NCBI GenBank assembly: GCA_015521085.1
Contig: WAOW01000002.1
Location: 1 to 64,000 of the forward strand
DNA from: Candidatus Thermodiscus eudorianus
GTDB taxonomy: Archaea; Thermoproteota; Thermoprotei_A; Sulfolobales; Acidilobaceae
Reading direction: 5' to 3'
DNA: 64,000 nt
Shown here: positions 45,701 to 54,264 of the stretch, one piece after another
How the letters are laid out: each line of letters begins with the position of its first letter
How positions within the stretch are numbered: the first letter of the stretch is position 1
The notes under the pieces: model-generated
The model's input: the letters and a program-made list of their open reading frames with translations, nothing else
Databases searched by the model: none
Told to the model about the DNA's origin: nothing
Translations under genes and position numbers: made by a program

Positions 45701-45778
45701 ATATCAACACCCGAGCTATGTCAGACACCGATCTATTATTTATAGTTGCCTATTTACACCCGGGGGCATGTTCCATAG

Positions 45779-46303
45779 ATGGTGCCGGCCGTGGAAAGGG
45801 TATGGTTGCTGTTCCTGGACCTCGACGGCACGCTCTGGGATCACAAGGACATATCCTCTCTCACCCCACCTTTCAAGAGGATAAATGATGAAGTGATAGT
45901 TGATAGTAGGGGGGTTGAGGTTAACCTCTACGGGGATATGGTCAAGCTGTTGAAGTGGGCCAAGGAGAGAGGGGCTATAGTATCGTCGCTGAGCTGGAAC
46001 GATCCCCGCAAGGCGCTGGAAGCCCTAAAGGCCTTCAACCTACTAGGTCTATTCGACTACCATGCCATAGAGGTGCATCCGAACAAGGGGGAATACGCCA
46101 GCAGGGTCGTTGACACGGTAGAGTCTAGGCTTGGAGTGAAGCTTAGGGGGTGTCAGATAGTCTATATAGACGATAGAGACATACACTTGGACAATGTTAA
46201 GAGGCACTTGGGCGAGATAATCTTTCTAAGAGCGTGGGTTGACTTCAAAGACTACAACGAGGCTAGGAGGATTATAGAGGAGAGGCTATGCCTAGACACC
46301 TAG
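45779..46303 (+). CDS. HAD phosphatase, magnesium-dependent phosphatase-1 type
   Basis: 174 residues. HAD motif I FLDLDGTLWDH near 12-22, motif II SLSWNDP near 63 (SSLSW as in MDP-1), and motif III/IV VYIDDRDIH near 130. The MDP-1 family dephosphorylates protein tyrosine or sugar phosphates such as fructosamine-6-phosphate. Divergent from the MMPL operon with 78 bp between them. Confidence 0.88.
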   Translation: MVPAVERVWLLFLDLDGTLWDHKDISSLTPPFKRINDEVIVDSRGVEVNLYGDMVKLLKWAKERGAIVSSLSWNDPRKALEALKAFNLLGLFDYHAIEVHPNKGEYASRVVDTVESRLGVKLRGCQIVYIDDRDIHLDNVKRHLGEIIFLRAWVDFKDYNEARRIIEERLCLDT

Positions 46304-46368
46304 GGCATGATCCCGGAAACCTTTATTCCCTGCTCTCCTACACGAGTTGAACCACGGGGGCGAACCAC

Positions 46369-47796
46369 TTGTCCTTACCCAAGTCGGCTAGGGATCCAAA
46401 ACTAGTCCTAGACATGCTATCCAGGATGGCGGTCCGCGATCTAGACCCCTGGTCCGGGAGAATGTTTGGCCACGTCTATGACACGGGGCTTAAGGAGCTG
46501 AGAGAGGCTGCAAGGAAAGCTTTCGAGATGTTCCAGGACAAGACTATGCTCGACTTCACAGTCTATCCAAGCGTCTTGGACCTGGAGAGACAGGTAGTCC
46601 GGATGAGTGCCTCGCTCGTCAATGGCGGCGACGAGGTTGTAGGCGCATTCACCTACGGAGGGACCGAGAGCATAATGCTAGCCGTCAAGGCCGCCAGGGA
46701 CTACTTCAAGAGTAGAGCAGGCGGTGGGACCCCGACCATGATCCTCCCGGTCACGGGTCACCCCGCCTTTGTTAAAGCTGCAGAGTATCTGGGTCTCCGG
46801 GTTGTCAGGGCGCCTGTGGACGGCGAATCGTATAGGGTCGACGTAGAGGCCGTTAAGGAGATGGTGTCCAGGGATACGGCCATAATAGTGGCGTCAGCGC
46901 CCAACTATCCGATGGGCGTGATCGACGATATAGAAGCGTTGAGCGACCTGGCTATGGACAAGGGAGTCTGGCTACACGTCGATGCCTGCATAGGCGGCTT
47001 CCTACTGCCATTCCTCAGGGATGCCGGCGATAACGTGCCGCCCTTCGGCTTCGAGCTCCCGGGAGTGGCGTCGCTCTCAATGGACCTCCACAAGTACGGT
47101 TATGCACCTCGCGGCGCCTCGGTCGTGCTCTATAGGGGCGAGGACCGTAGGCTGAGGCACATCTTTGTAAATGCCAGCTGGCCCGGGTATCCGATAGTGA
47201 ACATGGCAGTCCTATCAACAAGGTCAGCTGGCCCCCTGGCGGCGTCATGGCTTGTATTGAATTCCCTAGGGTATGAGGGCTACCTCGACCTCGCTAGGAA
47301 GGTGCTCGCGGCCCGGGAGGCCATTAGACGCGGTGTGACCAGCCTTGGGTTCAGCGTGTTGGGCGATCCTCATAGCGGCATCCTAGCGTTCTCCACGGGA
47401 GAGATATCTCCTACTAGGCTGGCAGTAGCCATGGCCCGTAGGAAATGGTACATACAGGTGCAGCCAGGCTCCAGGCCTCTAGGCCTGCCTAGGAGCATAC
47501 ACCTAACCATAAGCCCCGTCCATCACGGCATTGTGGACGAGTTCCTCAGAGACCTCGCCAGCGCTAAGGAGGAGGCTCTAGGCCTCGATATGCCCTCAGA
47601 CGAGGAACTCGATCAGCTGGCCGCTATTATAGAGTCCTCTAAGCCCGAAGAGGTCCTCGCCATGCTAGGGCTCGGCGAAGGAGGAGGCAGCCTCGATGAG
47701 AGCGTGTTGTCTCTAGTCGACGAGCTAATCTACAGGCTCAACCCAGGCACTGTCGAGGCATTGCTTAGGCTCGCCGTGAGCAGGCTGTTCAGGTAG
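46369..47796 (+). CDS. PLP-dependent group II decarboxylase / S1P-lyase-like
   Basis: 475 residues. PLP lysine is K242 in DLHKYGYAPRG, the ring-binding Asp is D205 in HVDACIGGF and the phosphate-site phrase YGGTESIMLAVKAARD is at 96-111. The GGTESI and HKYG motifs fit the sphingosine-1-phosphate lyase/MfnA-type branch. Substrate may be tyrosine, aspartate or glutamate; in archaea such enzymes make beta-alanine or tyramine. TTG start. Convergent 8-bp overlap with the kinase gene. Confidence 0.85.
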   Translation: MSLPKSARDPKLVLDMLSRMAVRDLDPWSGRMFGHVYDTGLKELREAARKAFEMFQDKTMLDFTVYPSVLDLERQVVRMSASLVNGGDEVVGAFTYGGTESIMLAVKAARDYFKSRAGGGTPTMILPVTGHPAFVKAAEYLGLRVVRAPVDGESYRVDVEAVKEMVSRDTAIIVASAPNYPMGVIDDIEALSDLAMDKGVWLHVDACIGGFLLPFLRDAGDNVPPFGFELPGVASLSMDLHKYGYAPRGASVVLYRGEDRRLRHIFVNASWPGYPIVNMAVLSTRSAGPLAASWLVLNSLGYEGYLDLARKVLAAREAIRRGVTSLGFSVLGDPHSGILAFSTGEISPTRLAVAMARRKWYIQVQPGSRPLGLPRSIHLTISPVHHGIVDEFLRDLASAKEEALGLDMPSDEELDQLAAIIESSKPEEVLAMLGLGEGGGSLDESVLSLVDELIYRLNPGTVEALLRLAVSRLFR

Positions 47797-49336
47797 CCTG
47801 GTGCCTGTTTATCTCCCTGAACAACTTTTTGTTCCTTGAATAAAGCTCTCTATAGTGCTTGAACAACTCGTCATAGACCTTTGAATATTCCCCACTCGGT
47901 CTATAAACTCTATCATACTCGAATCGGGAAACCGCTTCCCTCACAGAGTCGTAGATGCCTATGCTGACCGCGGCCAGTGCAGCCGCTCCCCTCAGCCCAG
48001 CATCTTGAGGGTCCCTTAGCCTCTTCACAGGCCTCTTTAGGGCGCTGGCTAGGGACAAGCACCACTCGTCGAAGAGGGTCCCTCCTCCTATCGCGGCCAG
48101 GTACTCCTGGGGGCCAACTAGCTTCTCAAAGTACCCGTAGGCCCACTTCATGTTTAAGACAACGCCATCCACTATAGCCCTTATAACATCCTCTCTCCCC
48201 GTTTCAAGAGATATATTGAAGAGGATTCCCCTGAGGCTGGGCTCATCGACGGGAGAGCGCTCGCCGTAGAGCCACGGCGCAAACATTACTCCAGCCCCGC
48301 CAGGCTTCACCTCGCCTAGCGCCTCTTCAACTAGGTCGTACCTGCCCTCGACGCCGGAGATCTTCATGAACCACTCCAGGGCTCCCGCGGCCACTTCCTG
48401 CTCCGCCACCACGAAGTAGTATTGTGGGATGGCGCTCAGTATAGACCCGATATAGTGGGATATGTCCAGCAGTCTCCTAGAGCTGTGGGCGGCGATCCAG
48501 TCGCTAGTCCCAATGTAGACGTGAGCCTCACCCTCCCCTACGGCGCCTGAGCCGACGCCCGCCGCCGTCATATCACCTGCACCCACGACCACTGGGATCC
48601 CGGGATCCAGGCCTAGATCCCTAGCCGCATCACCCTTCAACCGCCCAGCTATCGCAGTACTATCCAGTATCTCGGGGAGCTTCTCGCCCGGGATACCGTA
48701 CTCTCTGAGCAGGCCGGGATGCCATCTGGCAACCCTATCCCTCGTATCAGCCAGCCACGTCAGGCTGGCCTCGTCGTGGCTTGTAACGTACCTTCCAGTA
48801 GCCCTGGCGATCAAGTAGCCCTTAATGTCGAGGAACTTGTAGGCCCGCTCGAAGACCTCACCCTCATTATCCCTTATCCAGTGGAGCTTGGAGATGGGAT
48901 CCTTACCCGTCTTCCCGGGAGCCCCTCCGGTTATCCTCAAGAGCCTCAGGAGCTTGAACAGGTTATACCCCTGTACCCGGGGGAACCCCCTCCACAGCTC
49001 CCTGGGATAGCCGGCACCCCTCTCGTCAAGCCATATAATAGCCTTCCTAAGAGGCCGGCCCCTGGAATCCACCGGCACGACCCCAGCCATGTGGGCAGTA
49101 TAGACTAGGGCGGCAGGCTTCAAACCCGAGCTATCAACAAGCTCCCTAGACAGCTCTGCTATATCACTCCACAAAACCTCCACATCTTGCTCAGCCCACC
49201 CACGACGCGGATACTCGATGACGGACGGCTTCGACGCCCGAGCCACAACCCTAAACCCGTCAACCTCTACCAGCGCCACCTTCAAGCTAGTAGTACCCAC
49301 ATCAACCGCGAGGACGGTCTTTAGGCCCCTCGGCAA
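47789..49336 (-). CDS. FGGY-family carbohydrate kinase (xylulokinase-like)
   Basis: 515 residues. The N-terminal phosphate-1 motif AVDVGTTSLKVALVE is followed by IIWLDERGA, catalytic GAGDMTAAGVGSGAVGEG and the C-terminal IGGGTLFDEWCLSLASALKRPV. This is the FGGY kinase fold, closest in layout to xylulokinase, but sugar specificity cannot be read off. TTG start. Confidence 0.9.
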   Translation of the reverse strand: MPRGLKTVLAVDVGTTSLKVALVEVDGFRVVARASKPSVIEYPRRGWAEQDVEVLWSDIAELSRELVDSSGLKPAALVYTAHMAGVVPVDSRGRPLRKAIIWLDERGAGYPRELWRGFPRVQGYNLFKLLRLLRITGGAPGKTGKDPISKLHWIRDNEGEVFERAYKFLDIKGYLIARATGRYVTSHDEASLTWLADTRDRVARWHPGLLREYGIPGEKLPEILDSTAIAGRLKGDAARDLGLDPGIPVVVGAGDMTAAGVGSGAVGEGEAHVYIGTSDWIAAHSSRRLLDISHYIGSILSAIPQYYFVVAEQEVAAGALEWFMKISGVEGRYDLVEEALGEVKPGGAGVMFAPWLYGERSPVDEPSLRGILFNISLETGREDVIRAIVDGVVLNMKWAYGYFEKLVGPQEYLAAIGGGTLFDEWCLSLASALKRPVKRLRDPQDAGLRGAAALAAVSIGIYDSVREAVSRFEYDRVYRPSGEYSKVYDELFKHYRELYSRNKKLFREINRHQAT

Positions 49337-49487
49337 CCCAGCTGACCTCTATACTAACCTGGATAATGATGATAGTTATAGCGGTTATCTCTATCCCACA
49401 TTAACAGGGTTCCAGCCGGTCTATAACTACCTAAACATTATCTCATCTTCTCATCTAGGATGTGCCTGGGGAGGCACTAGCAGGCTC

Positions 49488-49943
49488 TTACCAGATAACG
49501 GTCGCTCCCAGCTTCCGAGCAACATAAGATAAGTCTGTGTCCCCTGTTACAATCGGCGCGCCGCTACTTACAGCTATGGCTATCGTCGTAGCGTCCGCTA
49601 CCGATAGTTTCCTTCGCTTAAGACTGGGATCCTTTGACGCTCTCAATAGTTTATCTCCTATGAGTTTTACATTCGACGCCTTCAATGCAATGTTCAAGTC
49701 TAGGACTGTAATTGTGAAGTACCTGTTTATGAATTCCAGCAGTTCCTCTTCATCTCTGAAGGGCAACCTGCCTCTCTTCCAGTGATAGGCCAGCTCATAT
49801 ACGATTAAGTAGTGAAGCATGCCCTTGATAGTGCCTTTCCTCACTTTTTCTAGAACCTCGGTCACTCCGCTGGGCGCTTGCCCGGTTAGGTCTGCTATTA
49901 TAGCATACGTATCCACTACGACCTTCCTAATCTCTTCAGCCAA
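49488..49943 (-). CDS. PIN-domain toxin (VapC-like)
   Basis: 151 residues. PIN acids: Asp in VVVDTYAIIADL near the N-terminus, Glu in YELAYHW, Asp in LSVADATTIAIA and Asp in IVTGDTDLSYVA. Predicted Mg-dependent ribonuclease. It overlaps its AbrB-type antitoxin gene by 28 nt and is transcribed after it. Confidence 0.9.
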   Translation of the reverse strand: MAEEIRKVVVDTYAIIADLTGQAPSGVTEVLEKVRKGTIKGMLHYLIVYELAYHWKRGRLPFRDEEELLEFINRYFTITVLDLNIALKASNVKLIGDKLLRASKDPSLKRRKLSVADATTIAIAVSSGAPIVTGDTDLSYVARKLGATVIW

Positions 49944-50176
49944 AACTCCTCAGCCTCGTCAAGCTCCCTCTCAGCCTCGTCAATATCTACCCTCAGCTTC
50001 CTGCCCCGCTCTCTCAATTCGCTCCATAAGTCTCTAGTTTTCAAAATGATCGTGTCACCCTCCACTCTTAAGTCGAGGATCATGCCCTCGCTTATTCCAA
50101 GCTTCTCTCGTATCTTCTTCGGTATAACTATAACGCCACGCTTACCAACGCGAATCATGGCTCGGAGCTTAGCCAC
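49916..50176 (-). CDS. AbrB/SpoVT-type antitoxin (VapB-like)
   Basis: 86 residues. The swapped-hairpin DNA-binding domain is RVGKRGVIVIPKKIREKLGISEGMILDLRVEGDTIIL, then a charged helical tail that would block the PIN toxin. It is upstream of and overlapping the toxin gene, the normal order for an autoregulated toxin-antitoxin operon. The 190 bp before it show no other gene. Confidence 0.9.
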   Translation of the reverse strand: MAKLRAMIRVGKRGVIVIPKKIREKLGISEGMILDLRVEGDTIILKTRDLWSELRERGRKLRVDIDEAERELDEAEEFWLKRLGRS

Positions 50177-50368
50177 TTGGAATACACCCTGTTATCTTCT
50201 GAGGGAAACCATTGTCAGTCAGACTTAATTTATCTTCAGTAGCAATGATCAAAGTAGATCTTATGGCGTTGAAACTCCTGGCGTTCAACGATGATCTTTC
50301 GGAGGATACCATACCCATAGTTATCCCCAGCATCGCTATATCGGAACTAAATCTATGATGTAGGCATC

Positions 50369-51067
50369 TCATACTCTCCCTTGGCTGGCTACGGGAGGGC
50401 TATTTAATAGACGAAACACTAGTGACCCGATATTCATCGCGGAATGACTGACAACGACCGGGATTAGCGAGGCCGTCATCACTCTTAAATAGCCCAGTAA
50501 AATGCCTACTAGGAACACCTCTACCAGGAGGAGTTTTCTCCTATTCAGCGGTCCTATGTGGACAATCGCGAACAACAGGGCAGGTAGCAGAATAGTAACG
50601 GAGAGAGGCTCGTGGGATTCCATTAAGTAACCCTCAGCCAGGCCTCTAAACAAGGTCTCCTCGCCTAGCGGAGCAAGAAGCACTAGTGAGAGCAAAGCCA
50701 GTGCTTTATCCTCCTCAAGCGCCTCACTCGATATCGGAGCTACCTCGTCTCCCTGAACTAGACGGGCGCTCACATAGTTTACTAGAACAGATATAACTAG
50801 GAAAACACTGAAAGAATATAAACCAATAACTAGGACTCCCCTGTCAACATAGTACGAAACCACGCCTTCTATGCCTGCTAGATAAGCTGCAATGAGTGAT
50901 AGGACTAGAAACATCACCTGAGTAAATGTCCCAGCTACAAGCTTCTCTCTAGGACCCTGCGAGAGCCTAGTCCCAAGGGCTGCTCCAATTACTGCTGAGG
51001 GAAAGAATACTACAAGCCATAGAATGACGTCATAAACGATCTTCACTACCAGGCTAAGTGCCACCAC
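50369..51067 (-). CDS. CPBP-family intramembrane metalloprotease
   Basis: 232 residues with about seven hydrophobic segments. ABI/CAAX protease motifs: GEETLFRG near 133, then FAIVHIGP and the final VVSHSAMN histidine. Function in archaea unknown; bacterial relatives often protect against bacteriocins. It lies in the accessory region. Confidence 0.85.
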   Translation of the reverse strand: MVALSLVVKIVYDVILWLVVFFPSAVIGAALGTRLSQGPREKLVAGTFTQVMFLVLSLIAAYLAGIEGVVSYYVDRGVLVIGLYSFSVFLVISVLVNYVSARLVQGDEVAPISSEALEEDKALALLSLVLLAPLGEETLFRGLAEGYLMESHEPLSVTILLPALLFAIVHIGPLNRRKLLLVEVFLVGILLGYLRVMTASLIPVVVSHSAMNIGSLVFRLLNSPPVASQGRV

Positions 51068-51213
51068 GAACCCGCCTCGTCCTTCGCCGAGTCGCTTAGA
51101 TTAAGCGCTGGGGACTCGGAGAAAAGATAGCTAGGAAGTTTGCTATACAAACAACGTCATTGACCTAAAAAGCCTTGTAGGAGGCTAGCCCTATAGGCTG
51201 AGGGGTTTCCCGG

Positions 51214-51810
51214 GTGTCCTCGATAAAGGATTTCGAAGAAGCCTTGAAGATTGTAGAGAAGCACTTGGATTTCGCCCGGCTCGTCTATCGAAGCCTACCC
51301 TTCGTGTTCTGGGCAGGCGTCATACCACTACTGTATATCGTCACGTCCTTCGTGCCGGGCGTGGGGAAGCAGACGGCGCTAGGCCTGGGCATAGGTGCTG
51401 GTCTAGCTCTTTGGTTTCTCCTAGAGGAGAGTACTGCGTATAGGGTTCTTGAGAGGCTTGATGCTGTTCTAGGTAGAGAGGTTAGGAGCCCGACGCTCTA
51501 TACGGTATCGCAGATGGCATCATGGATTATTGGAGCGGTTATAGCCTACGCCTCTCTGAGGCTAGGGCTCCCGGAGCCTGCCTGGCCCCTAGTATTCTTC
51601 GGCACAGGCATGGGCTTGCTCATGGCCGTGGATAAGGTCTTTAGAGGCGGATATGATAAGGAAATGGCTGTAGCGTGCGTTCTACCCCTACTATCCGTCT
51701 TCATAATGAGTAGGTCACCGTTGCCAGGAGAAGACTTCGCGGTAATGATCGCATCCTCCAGCCTCGCTCTCACCGGACTCCTATACCTAAGGAGGGCATT
51801 TAGGGGTTGA
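51214..51810 (+). CDS. membrane protein
   Basis: 198 residues with five or six hydrophobic segments beginning near 28 and ending near 190. Not recognised. Start GTG. The stop overlaps the TTG start of the regulator that follows (TTGA), so the two form an operon, a pattern common for regulator plus small membrane protein pairs in crenarchaea. Confidence 0.65.
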   Translation: MSSIKDFEEALKIVEKHLDFARLVYRSLPFVFWAGVIPLLYIVTSFVPGVGKQTALGLGIGAGLALWFLLEESTAYRVLERLDAVLGREVRSPTLYTVSQMASWIIGAVIAYASLRLGLPEPAWPLVFFGTGMGLLMAVDKVFRGGYDKEMAVACVLPLLSVFIMSRSPLPGEDFAVMIASSSLALTGLLYLRRAFRG

Positions 51811-52124
51811 AGGAATGCAGAGAACCCAGCGACCTAGGCGAAATAACTAAGAGCCCTCTGGGAAACCCAGTGCGACTAGCCATAGCCCTCTACCTCCTAC
51901 CAAGACAAGCCGCATACTTCTCCACAATAGCAAAAGCACTAGGGCTCTCCCCGGGGAACCTGCGGCACCACCTAAACGTGATGCTGCAACACGATCTTAT
52001 AGAGGAGAAGTACGTTATAGAAGAGCGGCCGAGAAAGCTCATAATCCTTACTATGAAAGGGGCAAGGGAGCTAAACAAGGTACTCGTTGCCTTCAACAAG
52101 CTGTTCTCAAGTGGTCAAGGTTGA
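51807..52124 (+). CDS. winged-helix transcriptional regulator
   Basis: 105 residues. ArsR/MarR-like winged helix: NPVRLAIALYLLPRQAAYFSTIAKALGLSPGNLRHHLNVMLQHDLIEE, then a wing with ERPRKLIILTMKGARELNK. Coupled to the membrane-protein gene. Confidence 0.82.
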   Translation: MKECREPSDLGEITKSPLGNPVRLAIALYLLPRQAAYFSTIAKALGLSPGNLRHHLNVMLQHDLIEEKYVIEERPRKLIILTMKGARELNKVLVAFNKLFSSGQG

Positions 52125-52194
52125 CAGAGCAGAGCGGCAGGGAATGCAAGGTCAATGGACGAAGCTCTTGGAGGCCAGTACAAGTAGTCTTTCA

Positions 52195-52320
52195 ACTAAG
52201 CTTGAGCCATAATTGTATTCGGGCCAGAGAAGATTTTCAGCGTATACTCTGTGTCCCCTGTTATTTTCCCCGACCGCACTAGACTTGCAACTGAAGAACT
52301 AAGTGTTACGGTAACAAAAT
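52195..52320 (-). pseudogene. remnant of a PIN toxin C-terminus
   Basis: On the minus strand this reads DFVTVTLSSSVASLVRSGKI followed by TGDTEYTLKIFSG and stops after IMAQA. The TGDTEY and upstream acid-plus-helix pattern match the C-terminal part of PIN domains such as the intact toxin at 49488. No start or N-terminal half is visible. Decayed fragment; the match is short, so moderate doubt. Confidence 0.35.
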
Positions 52321-52502
52321 CACGCTCTAACAGTAGGAGGCATGGGGCGGCTAGTATTGGCGGGCGTCTGTGAGTTCTTGGGGCTTAACTCGCTTTCCCC
52401 AAGACTTGACGGGTCACGTTTAATGAGCTATAGGTACATAATTATAACTAGTATGTAGTTAGTTATGTAGTATTTGTATTACGGCGGCTATCGTTGAGTG
52501 TA

Positions 52503-52758
52503 GTGGTTAGCTTTAGGATCCCTAGGAGGCTTAAGAAGAGGATGGAGAAGGCTCAAGCACATTAACTGGAGCGAGGTGGTGAGGAGGGCTATAGAGCAGG
52601 TGGTGATAGTGGAGGAGGCCAGGCTCCGTGGGAAGGATAGGGCTAGGATAGCCTGGGCCTCGCTCAAGATTGACGAGCTGAGACGTAGAGTAGAGGAATG
52701 GAGTAGCGTGGAGGAGCTCAGGAGATGGAGGGAGATTACTCGGCGACAACAGTTATGA
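52503..52758 (+). pseudogene. vapB antitoxin gene, frameshifted
   Basis: GTG at 52503 opens VVSFRIPRRLKKRMEK, an RHH-type VapB beginning, then the frame stops at TAA. One base less at about 52548-52551 would continue into LKHINWSEVVRRAIEQVV and a helical tail RVEEWSSVEELRRWRE, the usual VapB C-terminus. Thus an otherwise recognisable antitoxin broken by a single inserted G. Confidence 0.7.
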
Positions 52759-52914
52759 TAGTGATGAGGAAGGGCCTAACCATCCACGACGCCTCCCTAC
52801 GTAGTCCTAGCTCTTAGCAAACAAGCAATCCTCTACACGGCAGACGAAAGACTACTCAAGAAAATCACAGACCTAGGTATAAGGAAACACACCCGCGAAT
52901 ACAAACTACTATAA
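52729..52914 (+). pseudogene. vapC toxin gene, N-terminal deletion and frameshift
   Basis: Follows the broken vapB. It preserves only the C-terminal PIN part: GLTIHDAS, then after removing one C near 52798, YVVLALSKQAILYTADERLL and KKITDLGIRKHTREYKLL before TAA. The DASYVVLA and TADERL phrases are classic PIN. The N-terminal half with the first acids is missing. Confidence 0.7.
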
Positions 52915-53071
52915 CAAGTATCTCTAAGTTTGAAGTGTTGAAGTATCAAACCTGTCTATACCGACTTATCTATAGAGATACTATTACATTTTATATTTAT
53001 AATAAATTATCATAATTAAAACATTTAATATTACCATTGTCTTAGCTTTCTATAGCATTCTCTGTGGAAAA
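52915..53071. other. AT-rich gene-free stretch with inverted repeat
   Basis: Holds a perfect 9-bp inverted repeat, GTATCTCTA (52918-52926) and TAGAGATAC (52973-52981), directly after the vapC remnant, then about 60 bp of A/T-rich DNA up to the tRNA-derived repeat. No gene seen. Confidence 0.4.
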
Positions 53072-53120
53072 TGGCGGGCCCGCCGGGATTTGAACCCGGG
53101 ACCTCCGGCTCCGCAGGCCG
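53072..53120 (-). repeat. partial tRNA-Arg copy, distal attachment-type repeat
   Basis: 49 bp identical to the 3' part of the tRNA-Arg gene at 54037 (from the anticodon loop through the T-arm, acceptor strand and encoded CCA), in the same orientation. The match ends inside the anticodon stem, after which the sequences differ completely. This is the arrangement left by an element that integrated into the tRNA 3' end. Confidence 0.85.
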
Positions 53121-53277
53121 AGGCAATAAATACTTAGGTTGCACTAGTTCATGAGGAAATGCAACATATACTTCAGCATGATAATTCGCCTTGAATCCTA
53201 AGTCCGAATAAGAATGCAACATCACAGGAGTAAAGGCTTAGAGCCTCTAATTACAACGAATATGGTGGGGGTCTGGG

Positions 53278-53475
53278 TTGTCTAAGGTAGTTCGTGTTAG
53301 GTATGAGAAGGGTGTGCTTAAGCCGCTGGAGCCTCTTGACTTGGAGGAGGGTGAAGAGGCTTTTATCACGATAAAGCGTGATATTAGAAGAGTACTAAAG
53401 AAGTATCGTGGTGCTCTCGGGAGATCCTCGATCAAGGAGTTGTTAGAGCTTGAGGAGGAGGCTCATTGGCAGTAG
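53278..53475 (+). CDS. DUF104/AF2212-type antitoxin (VapB)
   Basis: 65 residues. KVVRVRYEKGVLKPLEPLDLEEGEEAFITIK is the DUF104 (UPF0165) beta-hairpin signature of small PIN-associated antitoxins; the C-terminal helix ends EEEAHWQ. TTG start with GGTGG upstream. It overlaps the toxin gene by 10 nt and lies inside the tRNA-flanked cassette. Confidence 0.88.
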   Translation: MSKVVRVRYEKGVLKPLEPLDLEEGEEAFITIKRDIRRVLKKYRGALGRSSIKELLELEEEAHWQ

Positions 53476-53924
53476 ATCGAGCCTATATCGATACAAGCCT
53501 CATACTAGCAATACTCCTTGAAACAGAGAAGAGCAACATGGCTCAGCAGGTTCTAGAGGCTTACAGTGAATACGAATTCATAATTTCTGGTACAGCGGTT
53601 AACGAAGCCCTCTACGTTGCCACCTACGAGTACTATAGGCAGAAAGGAGAAATTAAAGGAAGATACAGCTTGAGGAAATTAATCACAAAGAAGGGTTATC
53701 CAAAAGAGGTTCTAGACACGATAAACTCTTTCTTGAAAGATCTAGATATAAAAATAATAAACGACTACTTTGAATACAACGAGTATCTCAGAATATTACG
53801 AGAATACAAACTCCTACCAAACGATGCACAAATAGCACTAACCTGCAGACACAATGCTATCAGAACCATCCTTACATTCGACGAGGACTTCAAAAGAGTA
53901 CCATGGCTGAAAGTAATCCCCTAA
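53466..53924 (+). CDS. PIN-domain toxin (VapC)
   Basis: 152 residues. PIN motifs AYIDTSLILAILLETEK at the N-terminus, Glu in VNEALYVATYE, LLPNDAQIALTCRHN and LTFDEDFKRVPW. Predicted ribonuclease neutralised by the DUF104 protein encoded just before it. More A/T-rich and Lys/Asn-rich than the surrounding core genes, in keeping with transfer. Confidence 0.9.
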   Translation: MAVDRAYIDTSLILAILLETEKSNMAQQVLEAYSEYEFIISGTAVNEALYVATYEYYRQKGEIKGRYSLRKLITKKGYPKEVLDTINSFLKDLDIKIINDYFEYNEYLRILREYKLLPNDAQIALTCRHNAIRTILTFDEDFKRVPWLKVIP

Positions 53925-54036
53925 ACTAGTGACGACGACGTGATTGATTATCAGACCTGCAAGGTCCTTAGCGCAGCTTCACAGCCCGGTCATTGATACA
54001 CTATGCCCGGGCTTAGTGAAGATTTAGGTGTGTTTG

Positions 54037-54085
54037 TGGCGGGCCCGCCGGGATTTGAACCCGGGACCTCCGGCTCCGCAGGCCG
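54037..54085 (-). repeat. proximal attachment-type repeat within tRNA-Arg
   Basis: This is the copy of the 49-bp perfect direct repeat that belongs to the functional tRNA gene. The pair encloses 916 bp holding only the DUF104/PIN toxin-antitoxin genes. Confidence 0.85.
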
Positions 54086-54114
54086 GCGCTCTCTCCTGGC
54101 TGAGCTACGGGCCC
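54037..54114 (-). tRNA. tRNA-Arg(GCG)
   Basis: Full cloverleaf on the minus strand: acceptor GGGCCCG/CGGGCCC, D-arm GCTC...GAGC, anticodon stem CCGGC/GCCGG with loop CTGCGGA (anticodon GCG, reading CGC), T-arm CCGGG-TTCAAAT-CCCGG, discriminator G, CCA encoded at 54037-54039. No intron. The 3' 49 bp recur at 53072-53120. Confidence 0.95.
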
Positions 54115-54264
54115 TCTCTCATGTCCGTTATTTCGACCGTGTAATGCGGGGATTTAAGGGATGCCGGTTGCAGTATGTGCTCTCACGGTGGAGTTGTCTC
54201 AGCGAACTGCCTGGAGACCGGTTTTGTAGGGATGTTTGTGTTGGGGTCCTGCTTTGTGGTGGGG

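Noticed and set aside
45486-45884. 132-codon + strand frame at the start of the MMPL gene
   Set aside because: Overlaps two well-supported genes (MMPL antisense, HAD phosphatase in another frame) and has no motif.
50169-50372. 67-codon minus-strand frame between vapB and the CPBP protease
   Set aside because: Composition is not protein-like and there is no start signal; treated as intergenic.
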